Origin: Streptomyces sp. VRA16 Mangrove soil
Lineage (GTDB): Bacteria; Actinomycetota; Actinomycetes; Streptomycetales; Streptomycetaceae
Direction of reading: 5' to 3'
Length of the DNA: 64,000 nt
Assembly: GCF_017377775.1 (NCBI RefSeq)
Contig: NZ_JAFVLN010000005.1
Coordinates: forward strand, 372,001 to 436,000
Position numbers and translations under genes: made by a program
Notes under the pieces: generated by a model
What the model was told of the DNA's origin: nothing
Database searches by the model: none
What the model saw: only the letters and a program-made list of their open reading frames with translations
In this document: in pieces, positions 16,056 through 24,336 of the stretch
Layout of the letters: every line of letters begins with the position of its first letter
Position numbering within the stretch: the first letter of the stretch is position 1

Positions 16056-17368
16056 TGGTTCGGCATCGACTGCTGCGCCTTGCTCAGCGCGGCCTTCACG
16101 GACTCGGTCGTGACCGACTTGCCGGCGGCGGCGTCGGCGAACAGCTCCTTGACGGCCGTACCGACGGCGGTCTCGAACTGGGACTCGTCGGGGACCTGCG
16201 GCAGCGGGGTCGCGCTGGTGGCGAGGGTCTGCTTGAGCACGGCGGTGGCCTGGGTGCTGAAGGCCGGGTCATCCTGCGCGGCCTTGACGGGCGGGATCGA
16301 GCCGTAGGTCTTGTTGAGCAGCTTCGACTCGGCGTCGCTCGTCATGAACTTCACGAACTTCGTGGCGCCGTCGAGGTTCTTGGTGTTCTTGAAGACGGCG
16401 ATGTTGATACCGGCGACCATCGAGTTGGCCTGCTTGCCGGTGCCGGGGGTGCCGGACTGGACGGGCGCGGGGGCGATCCCCCACTCGTCCTCGGACATGC
16501 CCTGCGCCTTGAAGGTGGAGGCGGCGGCCTGCCACAGGACCATCGCGGTCTTGTTCTTGGAGAAGTCGCTCATGGACTGGTTCTGCGCGTACTCGGCGTT
16601 GCCGGGCGCGATGATCTTGTCCTTGGCCATGAAGTCGACGTACTGCTTCACGGCGGCGACCGCGCCGGCCGAGGTGAAGTCCGGCTTCCCGTCGGCGGTG
16701 AACCAGTCGGCGCCGCGCTGCTTGGCCAGGATGAAGATCTGGTGGATGTTGTTGGAGAGGTTCGAGCCCTCGGCCGCCAGGCCCCACTTGCCGTCCTTGG
16801 AGAGCTTCTTGCCGTCGGCGACGAGCTCGTCCCAGGTCGCCGGGGGCTTGCTGATGCCGGCCTCCTTGAACATCTTCTTGTTGTAGTAGAGGGCGTACGA
16901 CATCGAGTACAGCGGCACCGCCGCCGGGTCCTTGCCCTGGGCGCCGGCCGCGCCGAGCGCGGAGTCGACGAACCGGTCCTTGCCGCCGATCTTGTCGAAC
17001 TGCTTGGCGTCCCACGGCAGCAGCGCGCCGGTCGCCTGCAGCGAGGCGCTCCAGGTGTTGCCGATGTTGAGGACGTCGGGGCCCTGGCCCGAGGTGGTGG
17101 CCGCCATGATCCGGTTGAGCAGGTCCGACCAGGGGACGACCTCGAGCTTGACCTTGATGCCGGTCTGCTTCTCGAACTTGTCGAGCTCCGGCTGCAGGAC
17201 CTTCTTGTCGACCTGGATGCTGGCACCCTGGTTCGACGCCCAGTACGTGAGGGTCTTCGGGGAGTCGTTGGACCCGCCGCCCGAGGAAGTGCCACCGCCA
17301 CAGGCGGTCGCGGCGAGGGCGAGCGACACGGTGACGGCACCGACAGCGGCGGCTCGGATTCTGCTCAT
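16052..17368 (-). CDS. Sugar ABC transporter substrate-binding lipoprotein
   Basis: A 438-residue extracellular solute-binding protein. The signal peptide ends at a lipobox, LAATAC, with Cys23 as the lipidation site, then a Gly/Ser linker. The family-1 pattern includes LTYWASNQGASIQVDKKVLQPELDKFEKQTGIKV and the DVLNIGNTWSASLQATGALLPWD segment. The start ATG at 17368 has a GGAG site. It heads the operon with two permeases and GH1. Ligand unknown; the associated GH1 enzyme favours a beta-linked glucoside. Confidence 0.92.
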   Translation of the reverse strand: MSRIRAAAVGAVTVSLALAATACGGGTSSGGGSNDSPKTLTYWASNQGASIQVDKKVLQPELDKFEKQTGIKVKLEVVPWSDLLNRIMAATTSGQGPDVLNIGNTWSASLQATGALLPWDAKQFDKIGGKDRFVDSALGAAGAQGKDPAAVPLYSMSYALYYNKKMFKEAGISKPPATWDELVADGKKLSKDGKWGLAAEGSNLSNNIHQIFILAKQRGADWFTADGKPDFTSAGAVAAVKQYVDFMAKDKIIAPGNAEYAQNQSMSDFSKNKTAMVLWQAAASTFKAQGMSEDEWGIAPAPVQSGTPGTGKQANSMVAGINIAVFKNTKNLDGATKFVKFMTSDAESKLLNKTYGSIPPVKAAQDDPAFSTQATAVLKQTLATSATPLPQVPDESQFETAVGTAVKELFADAAAGKSVTTESVKAALSKAQQSMPNQ

Positions 17369-17494
17369 GGCTCCAGGTGTCCCTTTCCGGAGGAAGTCGT
17401 CGAGGGAGGACGTGAAGGTGACCGGGACCCGGCAGACGGACCGGATGCGGCCCTGCTGCGGCGAGCAGGTCGCCAACTTCACTTCTTGAACGCC

Positions 17495-17519
17495 CTCACG
17501 ACTTAATTTAGGACGTGAG
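17495..17519. promoter_or_regulatory. Probable ROK-regulator operator between divergent sugar genes
   Basis: A 25-bp near-palindrome: CTCACG, 13 AT-rich bases (ACTTAATTTAGGA), CGTGAG. Ten of twelve base pairs are symmetric. It is the most AT-rich stretch nearby and lies between the divergent binding-protein gene (start 17368) and ROK gene (start 17596). It is therefore the likely site of ROK control of both promoters. Confidence 0.65.
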
Positions 17520-17595
17520 TTAAACCGCACGAGAAGGTAGCGTCAAGGGGGTCGGAGCTAACAACTTCGAGTCGGACGAGGCCGGGAGGAGACAC

Positions 17596-18888
17596 ATGGC
17601 CGGGCGGCGCGGTGGACGGACGGTGCACGACCTGCGAAGGGAGAACCGGGCGGCCCTATTGCAACAGTTGTATTTCAACGGCCCCATGAGCCGGAACGAG
17701 CTGGGGCCGGCCATAGGGCTGAGTTCAGGTTCCATCAGCAACGTGGTGGCGGAACTCGCCGCGGACGGGCTGGTGGAGGAGGCCGGCAGCGTGGAGTCCG
17801 AGGGCGGCAGACCCCGCACACTGCTGCGCATCGTGCCCGCTTACGGGCGGCTGATCGGCGTGGACGTCGGCGAGACCCGGATACGGGTGGAGCTGCTCGA
17901 CCTCTCGCTCACCGAACTGGCGCGCGCGGAGCGGCCGTTGGACCTCAAGGGGCATCCGGTCGAGGGCGTCGCCGAGCTCGTCGCGTCGGCCGTGCACGAG
18001 GTGCTCGACGCCGGACGGTCCCATCCGGGCACGCTCCTCGGGGTCGGCATCGGCGTGCCCGGGATAGTCGCCCGCACCGCGGAGGGGGCCGTGGTGCACG
18101 GCCAGACGGTCGGCTGGGGCGCGGTGCCGCTGGAGTCGGTGCTGCGCCGCGCCTGCCAGTTGCCGCCCGAGGTCGGCTACTTCATCGACAACGGCGCCAA
18201 GACGCTCGGCCAGGCCGAGATGTGGTTCGGCGCGGGCCGCGGCACGCAGAACGCGGTCGTGGTGCTGTTCGGCTCGGGTGTCGGCGCGTGCGTGGTCCTC
18301 GGCGACGCGACGCAGGTGCGGGCCGTCGAGTGGGGCCATCTGACGGTACGGGTGCAGGGGCGCCGCTGCCGCTGCGGCGCCCTGGGCTGTCTGGAGGCGT
18401 ACGCGGGCGCGGAGGCACTGCTCGACCGGTGGCGGGAGGCGGGCGGGCGGCCGCCGCACGGGGCCGACGAGGAGACGGCGCTGGCCGCGATGATGGACGC
18501 CGCGCATCCGCGCGAGCCGGGCCGGGAGCCCGATCCGACGGCGACCGCGATCATCGAGGAGACGGCCGAGTACCTCGGTGCGGGCCTGTCCGACCTGGTC
18601 AATCTCTTCCAGCCGGAGCGCATCCTGGTCGGCGGCTGGGCGGGGCTCCAACTGGGCGAGCGGTTCCTGGGCGCGGTGCGGCGCCATCTGCCGACGTACG
18701 CGCTGACCTATCCGGCGTCGCGGGTCTGCGTGGAACTGGGCAGGCTCGGGCCCGACGCCGTGACCGTGGGCGCGGCGACGCTGCCGCTGGCGGCGTTCTT
18801 CGCCCGCGGCGGGCGCCCGCCCGAGGCGCCGCGGGCAGCCGAACTGCCGGCGTGGCACGGCGCGTTGCAGGACCGCGCGCTGAACTGA
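17596..18888 (+). CDS. ROK family transcriptional regulator
   Basis: A 430-residue ROK repressor. The N-terminal winged helix-turn-helix is MSRNELGPAIGLSSGSISNVVAELAADGLVEEAG. The sugar-kinase-like domain begins with GVDVGETRIRVELLDL. The ROK zinc motif is present (CRCGALGCLEAYAG), as is VGIGVPGIV. The ATG has GGGAGGA upstream. It is divergent from the sugar ABC/GH1 operon, with a palindromic site in between. Its inducer is probably the imported sugar or its phosphate. Confidence 0.9.
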   Translation: MAGRRGGRTVHDLRRENRAALLQQLYFNGPMSRNELGPAIGLSSGSISNVVAELAADGLVEEAGSVESEGGRPRTLLRIVPAYGRLIGVDVGETRIRVELLDLSLTELARAERPLDLKGHPVEGVAELVASAVHEVLDAGRSHPGTLLGVGIGVPGIVARTAEGAVVHGQTVGWGAVPLESVLRRACQLPPEVGYFIDNGAKTLGQAEMWFGAGRGTQNAVVVLFGSGVGACVVLGDATQVRAVEWGHLTVRVQGRRCRCGALGCLEAYAGAEALLDRWREAGGRPPHGADEETALAAMMDAAHPREPGREPDPTATAIIEETAEYLGAGLSDLVNLFQPERILVGGWAGLQLGERFLGAVRRHLPTYALTYPASRVCVELGRLGPDAVTVGAATLPLAAFFARGGRPPEAPRAAELPAWHGALQDRALN

Positions 18889-18903
18889 TGGAGGACACGG
18901 CCG

Positions 18904-19944
18904 TCAGGCGGACTCGCGGATCACCAGCTCCGGTTCGAAGATGCGCGAGGTGGGCTCGGTGCGCCCGCCCCGGACGAACTCGTGCAGCAGCTCCGCCATG
19001 GCCGCCGCCATCTCCTCGACGGGCTGGCGCACGGTGGTCAGCGGCGGGGTGCAGGTGATCGCCGCGCTGGAGTCGTCGAAGCCGACCACGGCCACGTCCT
19101 GCGGCACGCGCCGGCCGCGCTCGCGCAGGACCCGGCAGACGCCCTGCGCCATCAGGTCGTTGGCGGCGAACACCGCATCGATGTCGGGGTGTTCGTCCAG
19201 CAGCCGCTCCATCGCCGCGACACCACTCGCCAGAGTGAATCCCCCTTCCGCTATCGGGACGTACGGCACGCCGCCGCGCTCCATCCCGTCCCGGAACCCG
19301 GCGAGCCGCTCCTGCCCCGCGGGAACGTCGAGCGGCCCGGCGACGGTGGCGGGTCTGCGGCAGCCGCGGTCCAGCAGATGCCGGGCGGCGAGCAGTCCGC
19401 CGTCCCGGTGCGCCAGGTCGACGTAGCTGATGGGCGCGGGCACGGCGGGCCGCGCGAAGCACACGGCGGGCAGCCGCTCGGCGGCGAGCTGCGCCGGCAG
19501 CGGGTCCTCCGCGTGCGTGGAGACGACGAGCGCGCCGTCGGCGCTGCCCTGGCGCAGATAGTCGACGACCTGACGGCGTGCGCCGTCGGAGTCGGCGAAC
19601 ATCAGCACCGGGTGCATGGAGCGCGGGCGCAGGAATCCGACGACGCCGGTCACCACACGTCCGAAGAACGGGTCGGCGAACACCCGCGCCGTGAACGCGT
19701 GCTGCTCGTCGTCGCCCTCGTCACCGGCGCCGGACACCACGAGCGCGATGGTCTGCGCCCGCCGGGTGACCAGGGAGCGGGCGGCCTGGTTGGGCGTGTA
19801 GCCGGTCCGCTCGACGGCCTTGCGGACCACGTCCTGGATGCCCGGGTCCACGTTCCGTACGCCGTTGATGACCCGGGAGACCGTGGCCCGGGAGACGCCG
19901 GCCTCCCGCGCCACGTCCTCCAAGGTCGGCACGCTTCTGCTCAT
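18904..19944 (-). CDS. LacI family transcriptional regulator (beta-glucan regulon candidate)
   Basis: A 346-residue LacI/GalR repressor. The N-terminal HTH is TLEDVAREAGVSRATVSRVINGVRNV with the hinge helix NQAARSLVTRRAQ. The ligand-binding domain follows (IALVVSGAGDEG..., SYVDLAHRDGGLLAARHLL, VPQDVAVVGFDDSS, PLTTVRQPVEEM). A GTG at 19953 is possible, but the ATG at 19944 matches the domain start. It lies directly downstream of GH3 on the same strand, with an imperfect AGCGCT-centred operator 35 bp upstream. It is the natural candidate to bind the related palindromes at 25.5, 25.66, 46.47 and 46.69 kb. That binding is inference. Confidence 0.9.
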   Translation of the reverse strand: MSRSVPTLEDVAREAGVSRATVSRVINGVRNVDPGIQDVVRKAVERTGYTPNQAARSLVTRRAQTIALVVSGAGDEGDDEQHAFTARVFADPFFGRVVTGVVGFLRPRSMHPVLMFADSDGARRQVVDYLRQGSADGALVVSTHAEDPLPAQLAAERLPAVCFARPAVPAPISYVDLAHRDGGLLAARHLLDRGCRRPATVAGPLDVPAGQERLAGFRDGMERGGVPYVPIAEGGFTLASGVAAMERLLDEHPDIDAVFAANDLMAQGVCRVLRERGRRVPQDVAVVGFDDSSAAITCTPPLTTVRQPVEEMAAAMAELLHEFVRGGRTEPTSRIFEPELVIRESA

Positions 19945-19978
19945 GGCCGACACCCTAACCGCCGGCCCACGCCCTCGT

Positions 19979-19990
19979 GGAGCGCTCTCC
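19979..19990. promoter_or_regulatory. LacI-type operator at lacI (imperfect GGAGCGCTCTCC)
   Basis: TGGAGCGCTCTCCC lies 35 bp upstream of the lacI ATG. It shares the AGCGCT core and GGAG/CTCC flanks with the perfect GGAGAGCGCTCTCC sites in the window but lacks one AG step. Autoregulation is the likely role. Confidence 0.6.
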
Positions 19991-20002
19991 CGTACTCGGC
20001 GG

Positions 20003-22435
20003 CTAGCTCGTCGGCGCCACCTCCACCTCCGTCACCAGGGGGGTGTCCACCGCGGAGCGTCCGATGTGCAGCCGGTACGTCCCCGGTTCGGTGCGCCAGG
20101 CCCCCGCTGCGGGCGACCAGTGGCGCAACACCCGTGCGGGGACGGTGACTTCGACGGTGGCCCGGGTGCCGGGGCGGGCCGTCACGGCCGTGTACCCGGC
20201 GAACCAGCGCGCGGGGCGTTCGACGGCCGAGTCGGGCTTGGCGAGATAGACCTGGACGACGTCGCGGCCGGTCCTGGTGCCGGTGTTGCGGACGGTGACG
20301 CGGACCGTGAACCCGTCGGGTCCCGGCTCTCCGATGATCTCGGCCTTCTCGTGGCTCCAGGTGGTGTAGCCGAGCCCGTGGCCGAACCAGTAGGCGGGTT
20401 CCCGGCCCGCGCGCAGCCAGGCGCGATGGCCGATGTGCAGCCCTTCGGTGTACTCAAGCACCCCTTCCTGCGAGCGAGTTCGGGTGACGGGCGCGTCCGT
20501 GAGCCGGGCGGCCCAGGTGGTGGGGAGCCGGCCGCCGGGTTCGGCGCGGCCGAAGAGGACGTCGGCGAGGCCCGCGCCCGCTTCCTGTCCGGGGAACCAG
20601 GTGAGCAGCAGCGCGCCGACGTCGTCCCGCCAGGGCAGTTCGACCGGTCCTCCGGAGTTGACGACGGCCACGGTGCGGGGCTGCGCCGCGGCGACGGCGG
20701 CCACCAGGGCGTCCTGGTGGCCCGGCAGGGCGAGGGTCGTGCGGTCGTGGCCCTCGGACTCGCTGCCCTCGGTGGTACCGACCACGACGACGGCGACGTC
20801 CGCGGCCCGTGCGGCGTCGACGGCGCGGGCGAGCGCCGCCTGCGGGTCGGCCGACGGTGGTGCGGCGGTCAGGAGGGTGGCGCGGCCGGTGTCGGGGTCC
20901 AGGGTGCGGCGGGCCACCACCTCGACGGCCCGGCCCTGTTCCAGGTGGATGCGCCCGTGCCGGCAGGGCGGCCCGACGTGCACAACGGCCGGGTCGTCGG
21001 TGTGCCGGGGGTACTGTCCCGCCACCAGCACTCGTCCGTCCACCACGAGTTCAAGGTTCCCGAAGCCGCCGACACCGAAGGTCCACTCGCCGCCCTCCTC
21101 GGGTCTGAGAACCGCGCCGAGCTCCACCGTGTGCGCGCCGGGGACGAGCGTGGGCTCCAACAGGCGCCCGGTGAGGCGGTGTTCGGCGTACAGCTCGTGG
21201 CCGGCGCGGTCGAGGACGCGCAGCAGCAGTCCCGGCTCACCGGTGCGTGGGTCGGTGCAGCGGTCCGCGTCGAGGGGCCACGGCGGCTCGGCGAGGGCGG
21301 GTCCCGGGGCGTGCACGACCTCGGCGGTGCCGCGCAGCGCGTGCCGGATGCCGTCCAGCGGCGTGACCGTGTACAGCGGGAAGACGCCCGCGCTGCCACC
21401 GCCCTGCAGCCGGGGGCGCGCCGCGTGGCCGCCGATGACCGCGACGGTGCGCACGGTGTCGGCCGACAGCGGCAGCAGGTCCCGGTTGGCGAGCAGGACG
21501 GTGCTCGCGGCGACGGCCCGGCGCAGCAGGGCGCGGGTCCGGCGCGGGTGGTGCCGTCGGGGTCGCATCGGTTCGCACTCCCCGAGGGCGCCGACGCGTC
21601 GGGCGAGCCGCAGGATGCGGCACACCTTCTCGTCCAGCGCCGACTCCGGTACGTCGCCGTCGCGCACCGCCCGCAGCAGCGCCTCGCCCCACACGCTCTC
21701 CGGTCCCGGCATGGCGAGGTCCTGGGCGGCGAGCGCCGACGCCACCGTGGTGCGCACGGCCGCCCAGTCGGACACCACGACGCCGTCGAACCCCCACCGC
21801 TCCTTGAGCGGGTCGCAGAGGAGTGAACTGGCCGTCATCGTCGAGCCGTCGACGCCGTTGTAGCCCGACATGACGACCTGGACGCCGGCCGCGACGGCTG
21901 CTTCGAAGGGGGCCAGATAGACCTCGTGCAGGGCGCGTTCGGGGACGCGGACGTCGACGGTCAGGCGCTCCGTCTCCGAGTCGTTGGCGACGTAGTGCTT
22001 GGCGGTCGCCGCGACGCCGCCCGACCGGATGCCGCGGATGAGGGCGGCGCCGGTGCGGCCGGTCAGTTCGGGATCCTCGGAGAAGCACTCGAAGTGCCGC
22101 CCGCCCAGCGGTGAACGGTGCAGGTTCAGGGTCGGCCCGAGCACCACGTGCACCCCCTTGGCGCGGGCCTCCTCCGCGAGCAGCGCGCCGAGCTCCTGCG
22201 CCAGTTCCTCGTCCCACATCGCGGCGACGGCGGTGGCCGCGGGCAGCAGGGCGGAGGTGCGCCGCTCGTCCCATGCCTCACCGCGGACGCCGGCCGGGCC
22301 GTCCGACATCACCATCTCGCGCAGGCCGACCGCGGACTCCGCGGCGGTGCGCCAGGTGGTGGCGCCGGTCAGCAGCCGCACTTTCTGCGTGAGGCTCAAC
22401 TTCTCGACGAGTCGTCCGAGTTCGTCGTCGTCCAT
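20003..22435 (-). CDS. GH3 family beta-glucosidase with PA14-like insert
   Basis: An 810-residue GH3 enzyme without a signal peptide, so probably cytoplasmic. The N-terminal barrel has VMSDGPAGVR, GPTLNLHRSPLGGRHFECFSEDP and AATAKHYVANDSE. The nucleophile is Asp223 in GVVVSDWAAV. A second alpha/beta domain (VAVIGGHAARPRLQGGGSAGV) is split by a PA14-like beta segment (LLLRVLDRAGHELYAEHRLTG...). The C-terminus is fibronectin III-like (TVRNTGTRTGRDVVQVYLA). It probably hydrolyses beta-glucan oligosaccharides released by the upstream secreted enzyme. A strong hairpin lies between it and that gene. Confidence 0.92.
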   Translation of the reverse strand: MDDDELGRLVEKLSLTQKVRLLTGATTWRTAAESAVGLREMVMSDGPAGVRGEAWDERRTSALLPAATAVAAMWDEELAQELGALLAEEARAKGVHVVLGPTLNLHRSPLGGRHFECFSEDPELTGRTGAALIRGIRSGGVAATAKHYVANDSETERLTVDVRVPERALHEVYLAPFEAAVAAGVQVVMSGYNGVDGSTMTASSLLCDPLKERWGFDGVVVSDWAAVRTTVASALAAQDLAMPGPESVWGEALLRAVRDGDVPESALDEKVCRILRLARRVGALGECEPMRPRRHHPRRTRALLRRAVAASTVLLANRDLLPLSADTVRTVAVIGGHAARPRLQGGGSAGVFPLYTVTPLDGIRHALRGTAEVVHAPGPALAEPPWPLDADRCTDPRTGEPGLLLRVLDRAGHELYAEHRLTGRLLEPTLVPGAHTVELGAVLRPEEGGEWTFGVGGFGNLELVVDGRVLVAGQYPRHTDDPAVVHVGPPCRHGRIHLEQGRAVEVVARRTLDPDTGRATLLTAAPPSADPQAALARAVDAARAADVAVVVVGTTEGSESEGHDRTTLALPGHQDALVAAVAAAQPRTVAVVNSGGPVELPWRDDVGALLLTWFPGQEAGAGLADVLFGRAEPGGRLPTTWAARLTDAPVTRTRSQEGVLEYTEGLHIGHRAWLRAGREPAYWFGHGLGYTTWSHEKAEIIGEPGPDGFTVRVTVRNTGTRTGRDVVQVYLAKPDSAVERPARWFAGYTAVTARPGTRATVEVTVPARVLRHWSPAAGAWRTEPGTYRLHIGRSAVDTPLVTEVEVAPTS

Positions 22436-22464
22436 ACGGGTCCCCTCCCCGGAAACACGCCTGC

Positions 22465-22497
22465 GGCCCCCGCCGTGCGCAGCGCGCGGCGGGGGCC
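22465..22497 (-). terminator. Hairpin between GH/discoidin and GH3 genes
   Basis: Stem GGCCCCCGCCG / CGGCGGGGGCC (11 bp perfect) with an 11-base loop, located 8 bp after the upstream gene's stop codon and 30 bp before the GH3 start. No T-tract is evident. It may terminate or attenuate transcription, or protect the upstream message 3' end. Confidence 0.65.
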
Positions 22498-22504
22498 GGT
22501 CCGA

Positions 22505-24268
22505 TCAGTTGTAGACGCCGAACTCGTAGAGCGAGTAGCCGTATCCGGTGCCGCGCGCGGTGCCGTTGATCCGGATGTAGCGGCCGGTGCCGGTGGCGTC
22601 GAAGTCGTCGATGCCGCCGTTGCCGTCGGTCACCTCGTGGACGGTCCGCCAGTTCTGGCCGTCGTCGGAGGTCTGGACGGTGTAGGCCTTCGCGTACGAG
22701 GTCTCCCAGTTGAGCTGGATGTGCCGGAAGGACTGGCTGGAGCCGAGGTCGACCTGGAGCCACTGCGGGTCGCTCCAGTCGCTGGCCCAGCGGGTGTCGT
22801 TCTTTCCGTCGACGGCGGCGGAGGCCAGGCACGGGCAGTCGCCGTAGTCGCTGGTCTGCTGCGAGGACGCGGTGGCGGTCCTGCCCTGCGCGAGGTTCGT
22901 ACCGTTCACCGGCGGCGGCACCACGCGCACGGAGCGCGTCTCGACGCCGACGTTGCCCTTTCCGTCGGTGGCCTTGACGTAGATCTTCCACACGCCCGGC
23001 TTGTCCGGCGCGGTCACCTTCAGCCGTCCGGACCCCAGGTCGGTGGCCTTGAGCGGGGTCAGCTCCTTGCTCTTGTCGATGTACATGCTGTTGGCGAGGA
23101 CCTCGTACGAGATCTGGTCGCCGTCGGGGTCGGTGGCCTGGGTGGCCAGGGTGAGGTCGCCGCCCGCGGGCACCTGCGACGCGTCGCCCTCCACCTTCAT
23201 GGAGGAGATGACGGGCGGCGTGTCGTCCCCGGCCGTGCTCGCTCCGTACGCCTTCTTCACGGCGTAGTACGACAGCCGCTTCTGTCCGGCGGGCAGCAGG
23301 TTGAACCAGATGCCGCCGAAGTCGTACTCGGTGCCGTAGTGGAACATCGTGGCGCCCAGCGCGACGCCCTGATGCCCGGTGATGCACTGCCACGCCTTGG
23401 TGTAGCCGTCGGCCTTGGCCTGGTCGGTGGGCTCCTCGGGCACGCCGTTGGCGTCGTCGGGCACTTCCCACTCCCCCGCAGGACCGGTCTCCGTCACGAT
23501 GTACGGCTTGGTGTAACCACCTTGCTCCCAGGCCGACTTGATGTCGCACATGGCGTTGTAGGAGTTCACCGCGTACAGGTCGAGGTCGGGCGCGTTCTTC
23601 TTGTAGTAGGGCCAGGCGCCGACCCAGGCGTCGGTGGAGGTGACGGGGTGGTTCGGGTCGACGGCGTGGATCTTCTTGGCGACGTCGTTGACGAACGTCG
23701 TGTACGCGTCGCGCTGCCGCTCCAACTCGTCGCCGCTGTAGCAGTTCTGCAGGCCGAGGACCGACTCGTTGCCGACGTTCCACATCAGGACGCCGGGGTT
23801 GTCCTTGTAGGTGTCCACCCATGCGGGGAACTCGGCGAGCATCTGGTCCTTGTACGCGGTGTCGGTCAGGTAGTTCACACAGCCGCCGCTGCCGGGGCCG
23901 CCGCCGGGCTGCAGCCAGAACCCGGCGATCACCTTGATGCCGTGGGCGGCGGCCGAGTCGAACAGGGGCTTGCTGGAGGCGTCGGTGCCCCAGGTGCGGA
24001 TCGTGTTGACGCCCATCGACTGCAGGTCGGGCATGTATTTGTCGGCGTCGGCGACGGCGGGACCCCAGGTGAGGCCCTTGACCTGGTACGGGGATCCGTC
24101 GACCGTCAGCTGCCAGTCGCCCTGGGAACCGGTCACCTTCACCACGCTGCCCGCGGCGTGGGCCTGCTGGCCCGGCAGGGCGAGCACGCAGGCGGCGAGG
24201 ACACCGGCGGTGACGGGGGCGGCGAGCCGGCGCCCGAGGGGGCGGCCTGCGGTGCGGGGTCTGCTCAT
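22505..24268 (-). CDS. Secreted GH2/GH72-like TIM-barrel glycosidase with discoidin (F5/8C) domain
   Basis: A 587-residue secreted enzyme. Residues 1-39 are a signal peptide (ending QQAHA). The barrel spans about 42-340, with candidate acid/base Glu168 in LMWNVGNESV and nucleophile Glu260 in PYIVTETGPAG. That arrangement is shared by GH2, GH5 and GH72-type clan A enzymes. A beta-sandwich follows (about 350-445, DDTPPVISSMKVEG). The C-terminal discoidin/CBM32-like domain (about 450-587, ATASSQQTSDYGDCPC...GYGYSLYEFGVYN) probably binds polysaccharide. Context favours beta-1,3-glucan hydrolysis or transfer, but the family is not certain. GGAG precedes the ATG. Confidence 0.82.
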   Translation of the reverse strand: MSRPRTAGRPLGRRLAAPVTAGVLAACVLALPGQQAHAAGSVVKVTGSQGDWQLTVDGSPYQVKGLTWGPAVADADKYMPDLQSMGVNTIRTWGTDASSKPLFDSAAAHGIKVIAGFWLQPGGGPGSGGCVNYLTDTAYKDQMLAEFPAWVDTYKDNPGVLMWNVGNESVLGLQNCYSGDELERQRDAYTTFVNDVAKKIHAVDPNHPVTSTDAWVGAWPYYKKNAPDLDLYAVNSYNAMCDIKSAWEQGGYTKPYIVTETGPAGEWEVPDDANGVPEEPTDQAKADGYTKAWQCITGHQGVALGATMFHYGTEYDFGGIWFNLLPAGQKRLSYYAVKKAYGASTAGDDTPPVISSMKVEGDASQVPAGGDLTLATQATDPDGDQISYEVLANSMYIDKSKELTPLKATDLGSGRLKVTAPDKPGVWKIYVKATDGKGNVGVETRSVRVVPPPVNGTNLAQGRTATASSQQTSDYGDCPCLASAAVDGKNDTRWASDWSDPQWLQVDLGSSQSFRHIQLNWETSYAKAYTVQTSDDGQNWRTVHEVTDGNGGIDDFDATGTGRYIRINGTARGTGYGYSLYEFGVYN

Positions 24269-24336
24269 GTCGGTTCTCCGTGGGGGGTGAGGGAGCGGCG
24301 GGACGGGGGCCCTTGCGTCATGAACGGCGCGCCGGG

